A stretch of 64,000 bases of DNA from Ziziphus jujuba (taxonomy: Eukaryota > Streptophyta > Magnoliopsida > Rosales > Rhamnaceae). The translations under genes and the position numbers were made by a program. This document shows, in pieces, positions 33,027-43,588 of the stretch (its first letter is position 1; each line of letters begins with the position of its first letter). The notes below the pieces were generated by a model. That model did not search any database. It saw nothing but the letters and a program-made list of their open reading frames with translations, and was not told the DNA's origin. Location of the stretch: NCBI RefSeq assembly GCF_031755915.1, contig NC_083384.1, forward strand, positions 2,078,001 through 2,142,000, in the 5' to 3' direction.

Positions 33027-34162
33027 TGATGCGAATCCGCTCGAACCCGTACAACCGACAACCCGCTGGGGTGCCGATCCGTTACGAATGAAGGTGGGAC
33101 CAATCACTAGAGCACAAGCCAAGATGTTCAAGGATAACCTTGCTGTGCTTATTCAAAGGATAAATCATAATGAAGAAGGAATGATCATGACCAAAGAACC
33201 AAGACCTGTTTTGCTGATACAAGCGCTAGAGACTGGTACGGACACGGATGATGATTTTGGTACATTTTTGGAGTCTGGAAAGCATGAAATGGTTCCAATG
33301 CTTTATGGGTCCAATATATATGCCTAATAGGTCATGGAATCAAGTTAAAGCAGCCTCAAATGCAATCAAAAAGGGCTTGTACAGACAGCATCAACAATTT
33401 GGCCGAATTTGCTGTATTGCTTGCTGGCTTTACTATATTTTACTGCATTAGCCTTTTCTTATTTTTCCAAGCATGGGAAACGTGTGGGACTTCATATCCA
33501 GCTTATTTGGCATCATACAAAGCATCTAGAAGCTGATTTGGAGCTCAAAGAGGCCAAATATTGATCAAAGTCAACTTGATCAAAAGGCTAGCATTTTTAG
33601 TTTCCTAATTTGTTTTTACTTTTTGTTTTAGGAAACTACCATTACTTTTTGGCTTTTATTTATTTATTTTCTGGAAAAATAAATTTAGGAAGGTTTTTAT
33701 TTTATTCTTTCCATTGTAAATTAATTAATTCCTAATTTAATATAAAGGAATTAATTAATCAAACTTAGATTAGGAAAGGAAGTATAGTTTCGGCCAACTA
33801 GGTTTCTTTATGTGTGGTGGCAGGTTTTCTTTATGTTCTAGGGTTTTTAAGTTGTCTTTTCAAAGTCTATTTAAAGGCTTAGTTATCCATAAGAATTAAC
33901 TTTGATTTGATTAAGAAAATACTTGTGAGATTAATTATCTCTTTGTTCTTTGAGAACACCTAAAACACCATTAGAGAATTGGTTGTTTTAGCTTGAATTA
34001 TCAATAGGTTTTCCATCCCCTATTGTGGCGTCTACATTATACCAAAGTTTCTAACCACAGGTTGGTTAGGGGTTGAGGTCCATTCCATTAGAACTTGAAC
34101 TTAATTGACATCCGGGCTAATATAATATGGGTTTAGGAGCAGGTCATCCTAGGTTCGTATGA
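33027..34162 (+). repeat. Gypsy 5' LTR, plus strand
   Basis: Complete LTR of 1136 bp beginning TGATGCGAATCCGCTC and ending TTCGTATGA (usual TTCGTATCA with one change). It abuts the trnA intron on the left. The conserved inverted repeat is at 33721-33758 and a TATTTAAAGGC box follows near 33868. The pol tail ([20 protein letters not shown]) is open to 33327. Confidence 0.88.
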
Positions 34163-34164
34163 TT

Positions 34165-35324
34165 TCGTATTATAGCTAAATTTTGTTCAGGTTTGATCTA
34201 TCTTTATTTGCTTTATTTATTTTTGTGTTATTCTGAAATTTTAGCATTAGGTTAAGGTTGCTTCTATCATCATACACATTCTGCATCTTAAAAAAAAAAA
34301 AAAAATTAAAAAAAAAATTCATTCCTAGTTGAGTTAGGATTTCCTAGTTTTGCCGTTTTTTTTTTTTTTGTTTCCTAGTTTGTTGGTTGTCTTTAATCAT
34401 TGTTTTTTTAATTTGGTTATTGTTGATTATTCTTTGCTGTTTTAGTCTTAAATATTTGCATTCATCTATTCAAAAAAAAAAATGAAAAGAGTTTGCGGCA
34501 ACATTTAAAAAAAAAAAAAAACTGCACATTTGTGTTTATTTGGAGGTCACGGGTTTGGTGAATTTTTGGAGTTGGAATTGCAAATTTGTTGTTTATTATT
34601 GCTACTGCAGTTGTGTCTGATATTCAGTGAGTGAAAAAAAAAGAAAAAAAAAGAAAAGAAAAGAAGAAAGCCGAATATTAAAAATATATATATATATTGG
34701 TTTGTTGAAAATTGGTGTTGAAGTTTGTTGCTGGAAATTTCTTGTAACTGCTGCTTTGTTGATTATTTATTCCATATTTGGAGTTTCTGGAGAGTTATTT
34801 TTGCTGCTGGATAATTGAGTTTGAGTGCTAAATTATTTGGAATAAAATTAGTTAAAGGATTTGATACAAAAACTTGAATTACAAAGAACAACAACCAACA
34901 ACTTTTCTATATTTTTGTTCTCTTTGATTCTTGTTCGTATTTGAATTTCTTTCTCTAGAATTTTATTCTTGAACTCATAATATATTACCATTTGGTCCAG
35001 TTCTTCAAAATTTCAAATTTTTCTCATTAATTTGCTTTATTTTGTCCAGAAAAACCTAAAATAGGTATTTTCATTTCGTTCGGTATTTGTTTATTTTTGC
35101 TTACTGTTTTGTTGATAAGTTTAATTAAAACATAATAGTGATCTAATTGCTGTTTTGTGGGTGCTTTAATTAGAACTTTGAGATAATTCATTGAGTGGAA
35201 AAAGGCAAGAGTGTGTGAGCTTAAAAAAGGGTAAAAGCTGAAACTAGTGTGCAAACACGAGTGTCAAGACCATGTTTGAGTGAAACAAGTGAGGGAGTGA
35301 ATATTGTGAGGATTTATTTTATTT
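34165..35324 (+). other. Degraded primer-binding site and leader
   Basis: The primer-binding site at 34165-34176 reads TCGTATTATAGC, three mismatches from TGGTATCAGAGC. The leader then runs to gag without coding potential; it has A and T runs near 34291-34318, 34358-34370 and 34506-34520, and a TA repeat at about 34683-34697. Confidence 0.75.
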
Positions 35325-36523
35325 TTGCAGTATTTTACTAACATGGCAGATTCTAGAATAAGACGAGGAGATCCACCCTTGAGGATCAATGAGGAAGAGT
35401 CCGTAGCATCCCATGGCGATGCCCAAGCTACCAGGAGTGGAGGCCAAGTGGACATGAGAGCTGTTTGGAGTCAATACAGCGGGTTAGTGCTCAAGTTGAG
35501 CATATGAATCAAAGAATGGGAAGGATAGAAGTCTCACAAGGAATACCAAACACAAGCAATAGGCAAGAATTCCATGGAGGACGAGGCCGAGGACAAGGAG
35601 GTCACGAGAGACTGAGAGAGGAATTTGATGAGGAGCCATTCGGTGGAGCCTTTGAGGAAGGTATGTACGAAACGTTTGCTGTCCAAGATAGAGCTGGCCG
35701 TGGAAGATATAGGAGGGAAGATACAGATGATGATTTGGGAAATATCAAGGTTAACATCCCACCTTTTATGGGTAAAAGTGATCCCGAAGCTTATTTGGAG
35801 TGGGAAGAAAAAATGGAGATGGTTTTTGACTGCCACAACTATTCGGAAGGTAAGAAGGTGAAGTTGGCAGCAATGGAGTTTGACCATTATGCATTCCAAT
35901 GGTGGACAAATGAGCAAAGCACCCGAAGGAGAGTTGGTGATGACTTGATTACAACATGGCGACAAATGAAAGGAGCCATGAGAAAGAGGTTTGTGCCATC
36001 ACATTACCATAGGTTGCTGCATCAACGGCTTCAATCTTTGTCTCAAGGAAGTAGGTCCGTGGAGGATTATTACAAAGAGATGGAGATGTTAATGATGAGG
36101 CTGAATATGAATGAGGATAGGGAGGCAACAATGGCGAGATTTCTTGGTGGTTTGAACCGTGACATTGCCAACCAGCTTGAATTACAACAATACTTGGAAT
36201 TGGAGGAGATGTTGCATGTAACATTCAAGCTTGAGAACCAATTCAAGAGGAGGGGTGTTAGCACACGGTTTGGAGGAGTTTCTAGTAGTGGAAGGACAAG
36301 TTCAAGTGGCTGGAAAAACAATTCCACTTATGAAAGCAAGTTGAAGCTGAAACTTGGTGAAGAAGCTACCATCCGGCCGATAAGAGAATTTAAAACCGAA
36401 TCCGCCCAAGCAATTAAAGGTGAGATAAAATCTGAACCTAAACCTGAAAAGTTAAGAGAAATTCTTTGTTTCAAGTGCCAAGGAAGAGGACATATAGCCA
36501 GCTAATGTCCGAATAGAAGGATA
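35325..36523 (+). pseudogene. Gag, plus-strand gypsy element
   Basis: Starts MADSRIRRGDPPLRINEEE at 35343 (an upstream ATG at 35325 is in frame). A frameshift near 35465 moves the frame to 35465-36505, which holds the gag domain (PPFMGKSDPEAYLEWEEKM ... LEEMLHVTFKLENQFK). A CAA to TAA change at about 36503 interrupts the zinc knuckle (CFKCQGRGHIAS, stop, CPNRR). The family role is capsid formation and RNA binding; this copy cannot make the full protein. Confidence 0.86.
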
Positions 36524-37048
36524 ATGGTAATTAGGGGTAATGGAGAGATGGAATCCGAAAGTGAGGCTAGTGAGGCTGAAATTGAACAAGAAGATCAAGG
36601 ACTTGATGATGAGGCCGAACCATTAAACACATCAAATGTTGAGCTAAATTTGGTCTCAAGGAGGGTACTTGCTGTTTACAAGGATGAAGAACAAATTCAA
36701 CAAGAGAATATCTTCCACACTCGTTGTGAAATACAAGGTAAAATTTGTAGCATGATTGTAGATAGTGGGAGTTGTACCAATGTAATAAGTAACCTTGTAG
36801 TTGATAAATTGGGCTTAAAAACAATAAAACATCCTGAGCCATATAGATTACAATGGCTTAATGATAGTGGTGAGATGAAAGTAAACAAACAAGCCAAAGT
36901 AAAATTTAATATAGGTAGATATGAGGATGTAGTTTTATGTGATATTGTACCCATGATTGCTGGACATATACTATTAGGTAGGCCATGGCAATTTGATAAA
37001 GATGCTACTCATTTTGGTCGAGAAAATAGTATTTTTTTTAGGTTTTAA
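36524..37048 (+). pseudogene. Aspartic protease region, gypsy
   Basis: Open 174-codon stretch following the broken zinc knuckle: acidic linker (MESESEASEAEIEQED), then DSGSCTNVISNLVVDKLGL, IVPMIAGHILLGRPW and FGRENSIFFRF before a frameshift at ~37040. DSG is the catalytic motif of retroviral-type proteases, which cut the polyprotein. From 36605 onward this is also the left end of the 8596-bp duplicated block. Confidence 0.85.
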
Positions 37049-38181
37049 GGGAAGAAGGTTAAGCTGGAACCATTATCTCCTAAAGAGGTTTACAAAGACC
37101 AATTACAAATGCAACAAAGGAGAGAAGCTGAAAAGCTTAAGGAAAAAGAAAGTAAGAATGAGGTTGCTGATCAACGTAAGGTTTCTAAGACTCATATTGA
37201 GTGGAAAGATCAAGGAAAAACCAAAAAGGAGGGGAAAGAAAGTGTCAAACCTGAGAGCTTGGAGAAGGAAGGGAAATCCGAAGGTTTGCTCCAATCCAAG
37301 GGGGAAAAAGAAAAAGAAAGAAAAGAAAGGTCAAGTAGCAACTTTTATTTGAGTTTAGGAGATATTAATAAGGTTATTGAGTGTAAGAAACCTTTGCTGG
37401 TCATGATTTATAAAGAAAATTATTCTAATGATCAAACTAACTTTGAAGAACTTGAATTGCCAAGTTCAATGATGTCTCTTTTGAAGGAATTTGGAGATGT
37501 CTTCCCAAATGAAATTCCAAATGGACTACCACCTATTCGAGGGATAGAACATCAAATTGACTTTGTTCCAGGGGCTGCCATACCAAATAGACCAGCTTAT
37601 CGGAGCAATCCTGAAGAAACAAAGGAGCTGCAAAAACAGGTAAGTGATTTGCTTGACAAAGGTTATATTCATGAGAGTTTAAGTCCATGTGCTGTACCTG
37701 TTTTGTTAGTGCCAAAAAAAGATGGTACATGGAGAAAGTGTGTTGATTTTAGGGATATAAATAACATTACCATCAAATATAGACATCCCATTCCTAGATT
37801 AGATGATATGCTTGATGAGTTGCATGGTGCTTGCATGTTTACAAAAATTGATCTTACGAATGGTTATCATCAAATTAGGATGAAAGAAGGTGATGAATGG
37901 AAGACCCCATTAAAAACTAAATATGGGCTGTTTGAATGGTTAGTTATGCCTTTTGAATTATCCAATGAGGCTTATGAATCGTGTAATCTGTCAATTTATT
38001 GGTAAATTTGTGGTTTTTTATTTTGATGACATTCTAATATATAGCCGAAATTTGGATGACCATGTGGATCAACTTAGGCAAGTTTTGCAAGTTCTTAGAA
38101 AGGAAAGATTGTTTGCTAACATTAAAAAATGTGATTTTTGCAAAAATGAGCATGTATTTCTAGATTTTGTTGTGGTAGTGT
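37049..38181 (+). pseudogene. Gypsy linker and reverse transcriptase (no RNase H)
   Basis: Lysine-rich linker, NFYLSLGDINKVI, EFGDVFPNEIPNGLPPIRG, then RT blocks: DFVPGAAIPNRPAYR, LLDKGYIHESLSPCAVPVLL, KKDGTWRKCVDFRDIN, FTKIDLTNGYHQIRM, KYGLFEWLVMPF, and in another frame GKFVVFYFDDILIYS with the catalytic YFDD. A short frameshifting deletion just before 37990 removes the usual NAPSTF part. RT ends at LFANIKKCDFC..HVFLDFVV and joins directly to integrase C-terminal sequence (VFDPGELVWL) near 38167-38180. Thus RNase H and the zinc-binding and DDE parts of integrase are deleted. Confidence 0.88.
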
Positions 38182-38777
38182 TTGACCCAGGAGAATTGGT
38201 TTGGTTGCACATACAAAAGGAAAGATTTCCCGAACAAAGGAAATCAAAACTCATGCCGAGGGGCGATGGACCTTTTCAAGTTTTGGAGAGGACAAACGGC
38301 AATGCCTACAAACTTGATTTATCGGGTGAGTATAGTGTTAGTGCTACATTTAATGTTACTGATTTATCTCCTTTTGCTGTCGGTGATGACTTTGATTTGA
38401 GGACAAATCCTTTTCAAGAGGAGGGGAATGATGCAAATCCGCCCGAACCCGTACAACTGACAACCCGTTGGGGTGTCGATCCGTTACGGATGAAGGTGGG
38501 ACCAATCACTAGAGCACAAGCCAAGAAGTTCAAAGATAACCTTGCTGTGCTTACTCAAAGGATAAATCATAATCAAGAAGGAATGATCATGACCAAAGAA
38601 CCAAGACCGATAAATCATAATCAAGAAGGAATGATCATGACCAAAGAACCAAGACCTATTTTGCTGATACAAGCGCTGGAGACTGGTACGGACCCCGGTG
38701 ACGGTTTTGGTACATTTTTGGAGTCCGAAAAGCATGAAATGGTTCCAATGCTTTATGGGTCCAATAAATATGCCTAA
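38182..38777 (+). pseudogene. Integrase C-terminal region with LTR-encoded tail
   Basis: Continues the YFDD frame: LVWLHIQKERFPEQRKSKL, GDGPFQVLER, NAYKLDLSGEYSVS, DDFDLRTNPFQEEGND, then crosses the LTR start at 38429 and runs ~115 codons into the LTR, ending MLYGSNKYA. This part of integrase is an SH3-like DNA-binding region in the family; without the catalytic core it cannot integrate DNA. A 48-bp repeat adds 16 residues. Confidence 0.82.
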
Positions 38778-39338
38778 GAGGTCATGGAATCAAGTTAAAT
38801 CATCCTCAAATGCAATCAAAAAGGGCTTGTACGTACAGCATCAACAATTTGGCCGAATTTGCTGTATTGCTTGCCGGCTTTACTGTATTTTAATGTATTA
38901 GCCTTTTCTTATTTTTGCAAGCATGGGAAACATGTGGGACTTTATATTCAGCTTATTTGGCATCCTAAAAAGCATCTAGAAGCTGATTTGGAGCTCAAAG
39001 AGGTCAAAGATTGATCAAAGTCAACTTGATCAAAAGGCTAGAATTTTTAGTTTCCTAATTTGTTTTTACTTTTTATTTTAGGAAACTACCATTAATTTTT
39101 GGCTTTTATTTATTTATTTTCTGGAAAAATAACTTTAGGAAGGTTTTTATTTTATTATTTCCATTGTAAATTAATTAATTCCTAATTTAATATAAAGGAA
39201 TTAATTAATCAAACTTAGATTCGGAAAGGAAGTATAGTTTCAGCCAACTAGGTTTCTTTATGTGTGATGGCCGGTTTTCTTTATGTTCAAGGGTTTTTAA
39301 GTTGTCTTTTCAAAGCCTATTTAAAGGCTTAGTTATCT
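38429..39338 (+). repeat. Gypsy 3' LTR, truncated
   Basis: Starts TGATGCAAATCCGCCC after the polypurine tract and stops at about 39338, just past TATTTAAAGGCTTAG, where plastid trnA-intron sequence (CTTTCAGTGGCATG) begins. The R/U5 part is lost. It contains a 48-bp tandem repeat not found in the 5' LTR. Confidence 0.87.
38562..38657 (+). repeat. 48-bp tandem repeat inside the LTR
   Basis: Two head-to-tail copies (38562-38609, 38610-38657) starting ATAAATCATAATCAAGAAGG, differing only at the last base. In frame, each encodes INHNQEGMIMTKEPRP. Copied at 47158-47253. Confidence 0.93.
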
Positions 39339-40019
39339 TTCAGTGGCATGTTTCGGTCCTTTTCCCCATTACTTAGAAAAAGTGAGCCACCGGATCAGGT
39401 ACAAGATACTATCATTATCGCTTAGACAATTACACATCAAACCCATAATTTATCAGCCAAGTGTTCTTCTTACGGTTAAATCCAATCTCCTGGTCCCTGT
39501 AAAAAGGAAAAAAAATTTCACGTTCTTCCTTTTGGGAAGGGAGGATTTGGAAAATCCTTTTGATTGTAGCTTTCTTCAAACCTCTGGGAAAAGCACAAAA
39601 AAAAGGCTCAAATTGTACGATTCCTCCGTCACTATAGAATGAAAGGGGCGATCTCGTAGTTCTTGGTCTATGAAGATACGTTGTTGGGTGTTTCATTTTA
39701 TTTTCCCACCGAGGTCGAACCTAAACCTGTGCTCGAGAGATAGTTGTCCATATACTGATAAGGGATGTACGGATTCTTGAGAAGATAGGAGCCGTGTGGT
39801 CCCCCCCGGACCGCCCGAATCCCATGAGTGAATAGACAGTTGGATCTACATTGGATCTCACCTGAATCGCCCCATCTATCCTCCTGAGGAAAAGTTCGAT
39901 TTCAAACCCCAGTTCGAACATGAGAAGTATACCATGCTAATGTGCCTTGGATGATCCACATCTCAGGGTCAGGTGCTGATGAGCACATTGAAATATCCAT
40001 ATGGCTGAGAGCCCTCATA
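39339..40019 (-). pseudogene. Plastid trnA and trnI intron pieces, fused
   Basis: On the minus strand: trnI-GAU group II intron (40019 to ~39450), then directly the 5' part of the trnA-UGC intron (~39450 to 39339; GTACCTGATCCGGTGGCTCA, ATGCCACTGAAAG). The trnI 3' exon, the spacer and the trnA 5' exon that normally separate them are deleted. The trnA intron continues, after ~0.1 kb loss, at 33026 on the other side of the gypsy element. Confidence 0.85.
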
Positions 40020-40050
40020 GGGGTGCACTCTACCACTGAGCTAATAGCCC
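40020..40050 (-). pseudogene. trnI-GAU: trnI-GAU exon 1 remnant
   Basis: GGGCTATTAGCTCAGTGGTA at the 5' end matches plastid trnI-GAU exon 1, followed by GAGTGCACCCC. The anticodon-loop bases and the exon-intron boundary are deleted: the sequence jumps to the intron at TATGAGGGCTCTCAGCC. It is not functional. Confidence 0.88.
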
Positions 40051-40344
40051 ATCATGCGGGCCTCCCGCTGGGGGCCCGCTATGCCAAAAGTGAGAAAAAC
40101 CCCATCCCTCTCTTTCCTTTTATATGCCCCCACGAAGCCACACGGGAGGGACATGGGGACCTAAAAAAGGGGATCCTATCAACTTGTTCCGACCTAGGAT
40201 AATAAGCTCATGAGCTTAGTCTTACTTCACTGTCGAGAAACGAAAGTATACTTCCATATCCAAGTTTCACTCAGACGTAGCTCGCATCTTTTTGGGTGTG
40301 TAGCATTTTCAAACCAAATACCCAACAAGCATTAGCTCTTCCTG
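40051..40344 (-). other. Plastid trnI-16S spacer
   Basis: About 290 bp of plastid intergenic sequence between trnI-GAU and the 16S 3' end, in the expected order. Nothing else was seen in it. Confidence 0.75.
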
Positions 40345-40880
40345 AAAAGGAGATGATCCAACCGCACCTTCTCGTAGGGCTACCTTGTTATGACTTCACT
40401 CTAATCACCAGCCCTGCCTTCGGCGTCCCCCCCCTTTGCAGTTAATGTAACGACTTCAGGCATGGCCAGCTCTCATAGTGTGACGAGTAGTGTGTACTAG
40501 CGATTCCAACTTTATATAGGCGAGTTGTAGCCTATAATCCGAATTGAGGATGAGTTTTTAGAGCTAGCTCACCTTCGCTGGATTGCAACTTTTTGTCTCG
40601 GCCATTGTAGCACCTGTGTTGCGCAGGGCATAAGAGGCATGATGACTTGATGTCATCCTCACCTTCCTCCTCTTATCATCGGCAGTTTACTCAGGGTTCC
40701 AAACTCAACAGTGGTAACTAAACATGAGAGTTGTGCTTGTTGCAGGACTTAACCCAACACCTTATGGCACGAACTGACGACAGCCATGCACCACTTGTGT
40801 TCGCGTTCCCGATGGTACCCTTCTCTTTCAAGAGGATTCGCGGCATGTCAAGCCCTGGTAAGGTTCTTCGTTTTGCATCA

Positions 40881-40917
<37 letters not shown>

Positions 40918-41797
40918 ATCAATTCCTTTGAGTTTCATTCTTGTGAATGTACTCTCCAAGTGGGATACTTAACGCATTAGCTATAGCACTGCACGGGTCG
41001 ATATGCACAGAGCTTAGTATCCATCGTTTATAGCTAGGATTACTGGGGTATCTAATCCCATTCGCTCCCCTAGCTTTCGTCTATCAGTGTCAGTGTCGGC
41101 CTAGCAGAGTGCCTTCGCCGTTGGTGTTCTTTCTGATCTTTACACAATTCATCGCTCCACCAAAAAATTCCTTTTGCCCCTATCGTACTCCAGCTTGGTA
41201 GGTTCCAATGCCTATCAAGGGTTGAGCCCTTGGATTTGTCAGCAGACTTAAAAAGCCACCAACAGACGCTTTATGCCCAATCATTATGGATAACGCTTGC
41301 ATCCTCTGTATTACCACGGCTGCTAGCACAGAGTTAGCCGATGCTTAGTTAGTCGATGCTTATTCCGCATATACCATTGTTTCTTCTCCGGGAAAAGAAG
41401 TTCCCGACCCATAGGCCTTCTACCTCCACACGGCATTGCTCCATCAAGCTTTCGCCCGTTGCAGAAAATTCCCCACTGCTGCATCCCGTAGGAGTTTGGG
41501 CCATGCCTCAGTCCCAGTGTGGTTGATCATCCGCTCAAACCAGTGACTGATCTTTGCCTTGGTAAGCTATTTCCTCATCGAGTAGCTAATCAAACGCGAC
41601 CCCCTCCTCGAACGGATTCCTCCTTTTACTCCTTAGCCTACGGGGTATTACTAGTCGTTTCCAGCTGTTGTTCCCCTCCCAAGGGTAGATTCTTACGCGT
41701 TACTCACCCATCTGCAACTGGAAACACCATTTCTTGTCTGATTTAAATGTGTTAAGCATGCTGCTAGTGTTCATCCTAAGCTGAGATTCATAGTTGC
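40345..41797 (-). pseudogene. rrn16: Plastid 16S rRNA relic (NUPT)
   Basis: Nearly full-length plastid 16S rRNA on the minus strand. The 3' end (GGATCATCTCCTTTT) is at ~40345 and the 5' region is near 41797 with AGGATGAACACTAGCAGCAT. Conserved blocks such as the complement of GGATTAGATACCCCAGTAAT (41040-41060) are clear. Length is ~1450 versus ~1490 bp; base changes, small deletions and a G-to-A change in the anti-Shine-Dalgarno tail show decay. An almost identical copy lies at 48941-50393. Confidence 0.95.
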
Positions 41798-42013
41798 ATT
41801 ACTTATAGCTTCCTTGTTCATAGACAAAGCAGATTTGGAATTGTCTTTCATTCAAAGACATAACTTGCATCCATGTGCTTCATTGTTGCCTAGAGTTCGC
41901 TCCCAGAAATATAGCCATCTCTACCCCCTCACATCAATCCCGCGAGCCTCTTATCCATTCTCATTTGATCACGACAGGGGGGCAAGTAAAAATAGAAAAA
42001 CTTACATTGGGTT
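41798..42013 (-). other. Plastid 16S-trnV spacer
   Basis: About 215 bp of 16S leader and spacer sequence in the plastid order. No gene is seen; the short open frames are antisense noise. Confidence 0.75.
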
Positions 42014-42085
42014 TAGGGATAATCAGGCTCGAACTGATGACTTCCACCATGCCAAAGTGACACTCCACCACTGAGTTGTATCCCT
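42014..42085 (-). pseudogene. trnV-GAC: trnV-GAC relic
   Basis: 72-nt match to plastid tRNA-Val(GAC): AGGGATACAACTCAGTGGTG at the 5' end, the T loop GTTCGAGCC, and GATTATCCCTA at the 3' end. The anticodon GAC is changed to GGC, with other changes in the D and anticodon arms. A nuclear plastid-tRNA relic, not expected to be used. Confidence 0.9.
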
Positions 42086-43588
42086 TCCCTTGGCCCCCAT
42101 CGAGAGAAATAAAACTAACTAGTCTTCAGGCGAATAGAACTGATTAATCCTAAGGCAAAGGGTTGAGAAACTCAACGCCACTATTCTTGAACAACTTGGA
42201 GTCGGGCCTTCTTCTTGCACTATTATGGATACGAAAATAATGGAAAAAATTGGATTCAATTGTCAACTATTCCTATCAAAAATAGGATTGACTACAGAGT
42301 CGAGTCATAGCACATGGTTTCATAAAACCATATGATTTTCCCGATCTAAATAAAGCAAGCAGGTTTTACTTGAAGAAGATTTGGCTCAGCATATTCTATT
42401 CGATATGGATAGGAGAAGAGCCCGACAAGGTATTCTTAAAAAAAATAGAGAAATCATAAGCAAGTCAAGATGATACGGATGAAGTCCTTCTTCTTGCGCC
42501 AAAGATCCTACCATCTCTTTTCCATTTCCATTCAAGTGTTCTTATGTCTTTCCACACCCCTTTGTGACCCCGAAAAATGTATAAATTCTTTTTTTTAGGA
42601 ATGCATTCCAAGATTCATCATTGCAAAAAGGATAATTGTACCACACCATTAGCTACTTCATTTATGGATTTCAAGTAATAGAAATACATGTCCTACAGAG
42701 CCAGAATTTATAACTTGCTATCCTCTTGCCTAGCAAGCAAAGATTTCCCTCCATGGAAAGGATGATTCATCCGGATCGACATGAGAGTCCAACTACATTG
42801 CATTGCTAGAATCCATGTTGTATATTTAAAAGAGGTTGACCCCTTGCTTCTCTCATGTTGCGATCCTCTTCCCGCTGAACCCCTTTTCTCCTCGGTCCAC
42901 AGAGACAAAATGTAGGACTGGTGCCAACAGTTCATCATGGAAGAAAGGACTCACTGAACTAAGATCACTACCCAATACTAATCTAATACTAATATAATAG
43001 AACATGCTAATATAAAAGAAAAAAACTGTCTTTTCTGTATACTTTCCTCAGTTCCATTGCTACCGTGAGCTTTATGCAATCGATCGGATCATACAGATAT
43101 CCCTTCAGCACAACATAGGTCATGGAAAGGGTCTCAGAGACCCACCAAAGCATGAAAGCTAGGATCTTTCAGAAAATGGATTCCTATTCGAGGAGTGCAT
43201 AACTGCATGGAGCTATTGGGAAGGAATTGGAACGTAATAAGATCGATTTATACAAATACATTTATATCGAAGAAAAGGTTCTCTATTGATTCAAACGCTG
43301 TACCTATGGGATAGGGATGGAGAAAGAGAAAAAAATCAAAGATTTCACATAACATAGTACTTTTGATCAAAAAATCAATCTGATTTATTTCGTACCTTTC
43401 GCTCAATGAGAAAATGAGTCAGGTTCTACAAGATCAAACCTATGGCACTTAAGCAATGATGGAAAGGAATAAAATAAAGAAAAGAAAGGGAAAAATAATT
43501 AAAAAAATTAAGTAGAAGAGCTCAGATTCCAAATGAATGAAAACGTGATTGAATTGGTCCTAGTTACTCTTCAGAACTGAGTGGAAGA
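42086..43588 (-). other. Plastid trnV upstream spacer
   Basis: 1.5 kb of plastid-like intergenic DNA on the rps12 side of trnV-GAC. No rps12 exon was recognised before it stops at the copia LTR at 43589. No other gene is supported. Confidence 0.7.

Larger units (their letters stand above)
33027..39338 (+). mobile_element. Plus-strand gypsy element in the trnA intron
   Basis: 5' LTR 33027-34162, degraded primer-binding site, leader, gag, protease, RT, integrase C-terminal region, polypurine tract and a 3' LTR truncated at 39338. Plastid trnA-intron sequence flanks both sides in the same orientation, with about 0.1 kb of intron missing between. The element therefore inserted into the NUPT, and a later deletion took the 3' LTR end and adjoining plastid DNA. 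RT is better preserved here than in the minus-strand copies, but RNase H and the integrase core are absent. Confidence 0.85.

Noticed and set aside
40345..42085. Open frames in the 16S-trnV block and its copy
   Set aside because: They are antisense to plastid rRNA and spacer and are present only because the block is duplicated.
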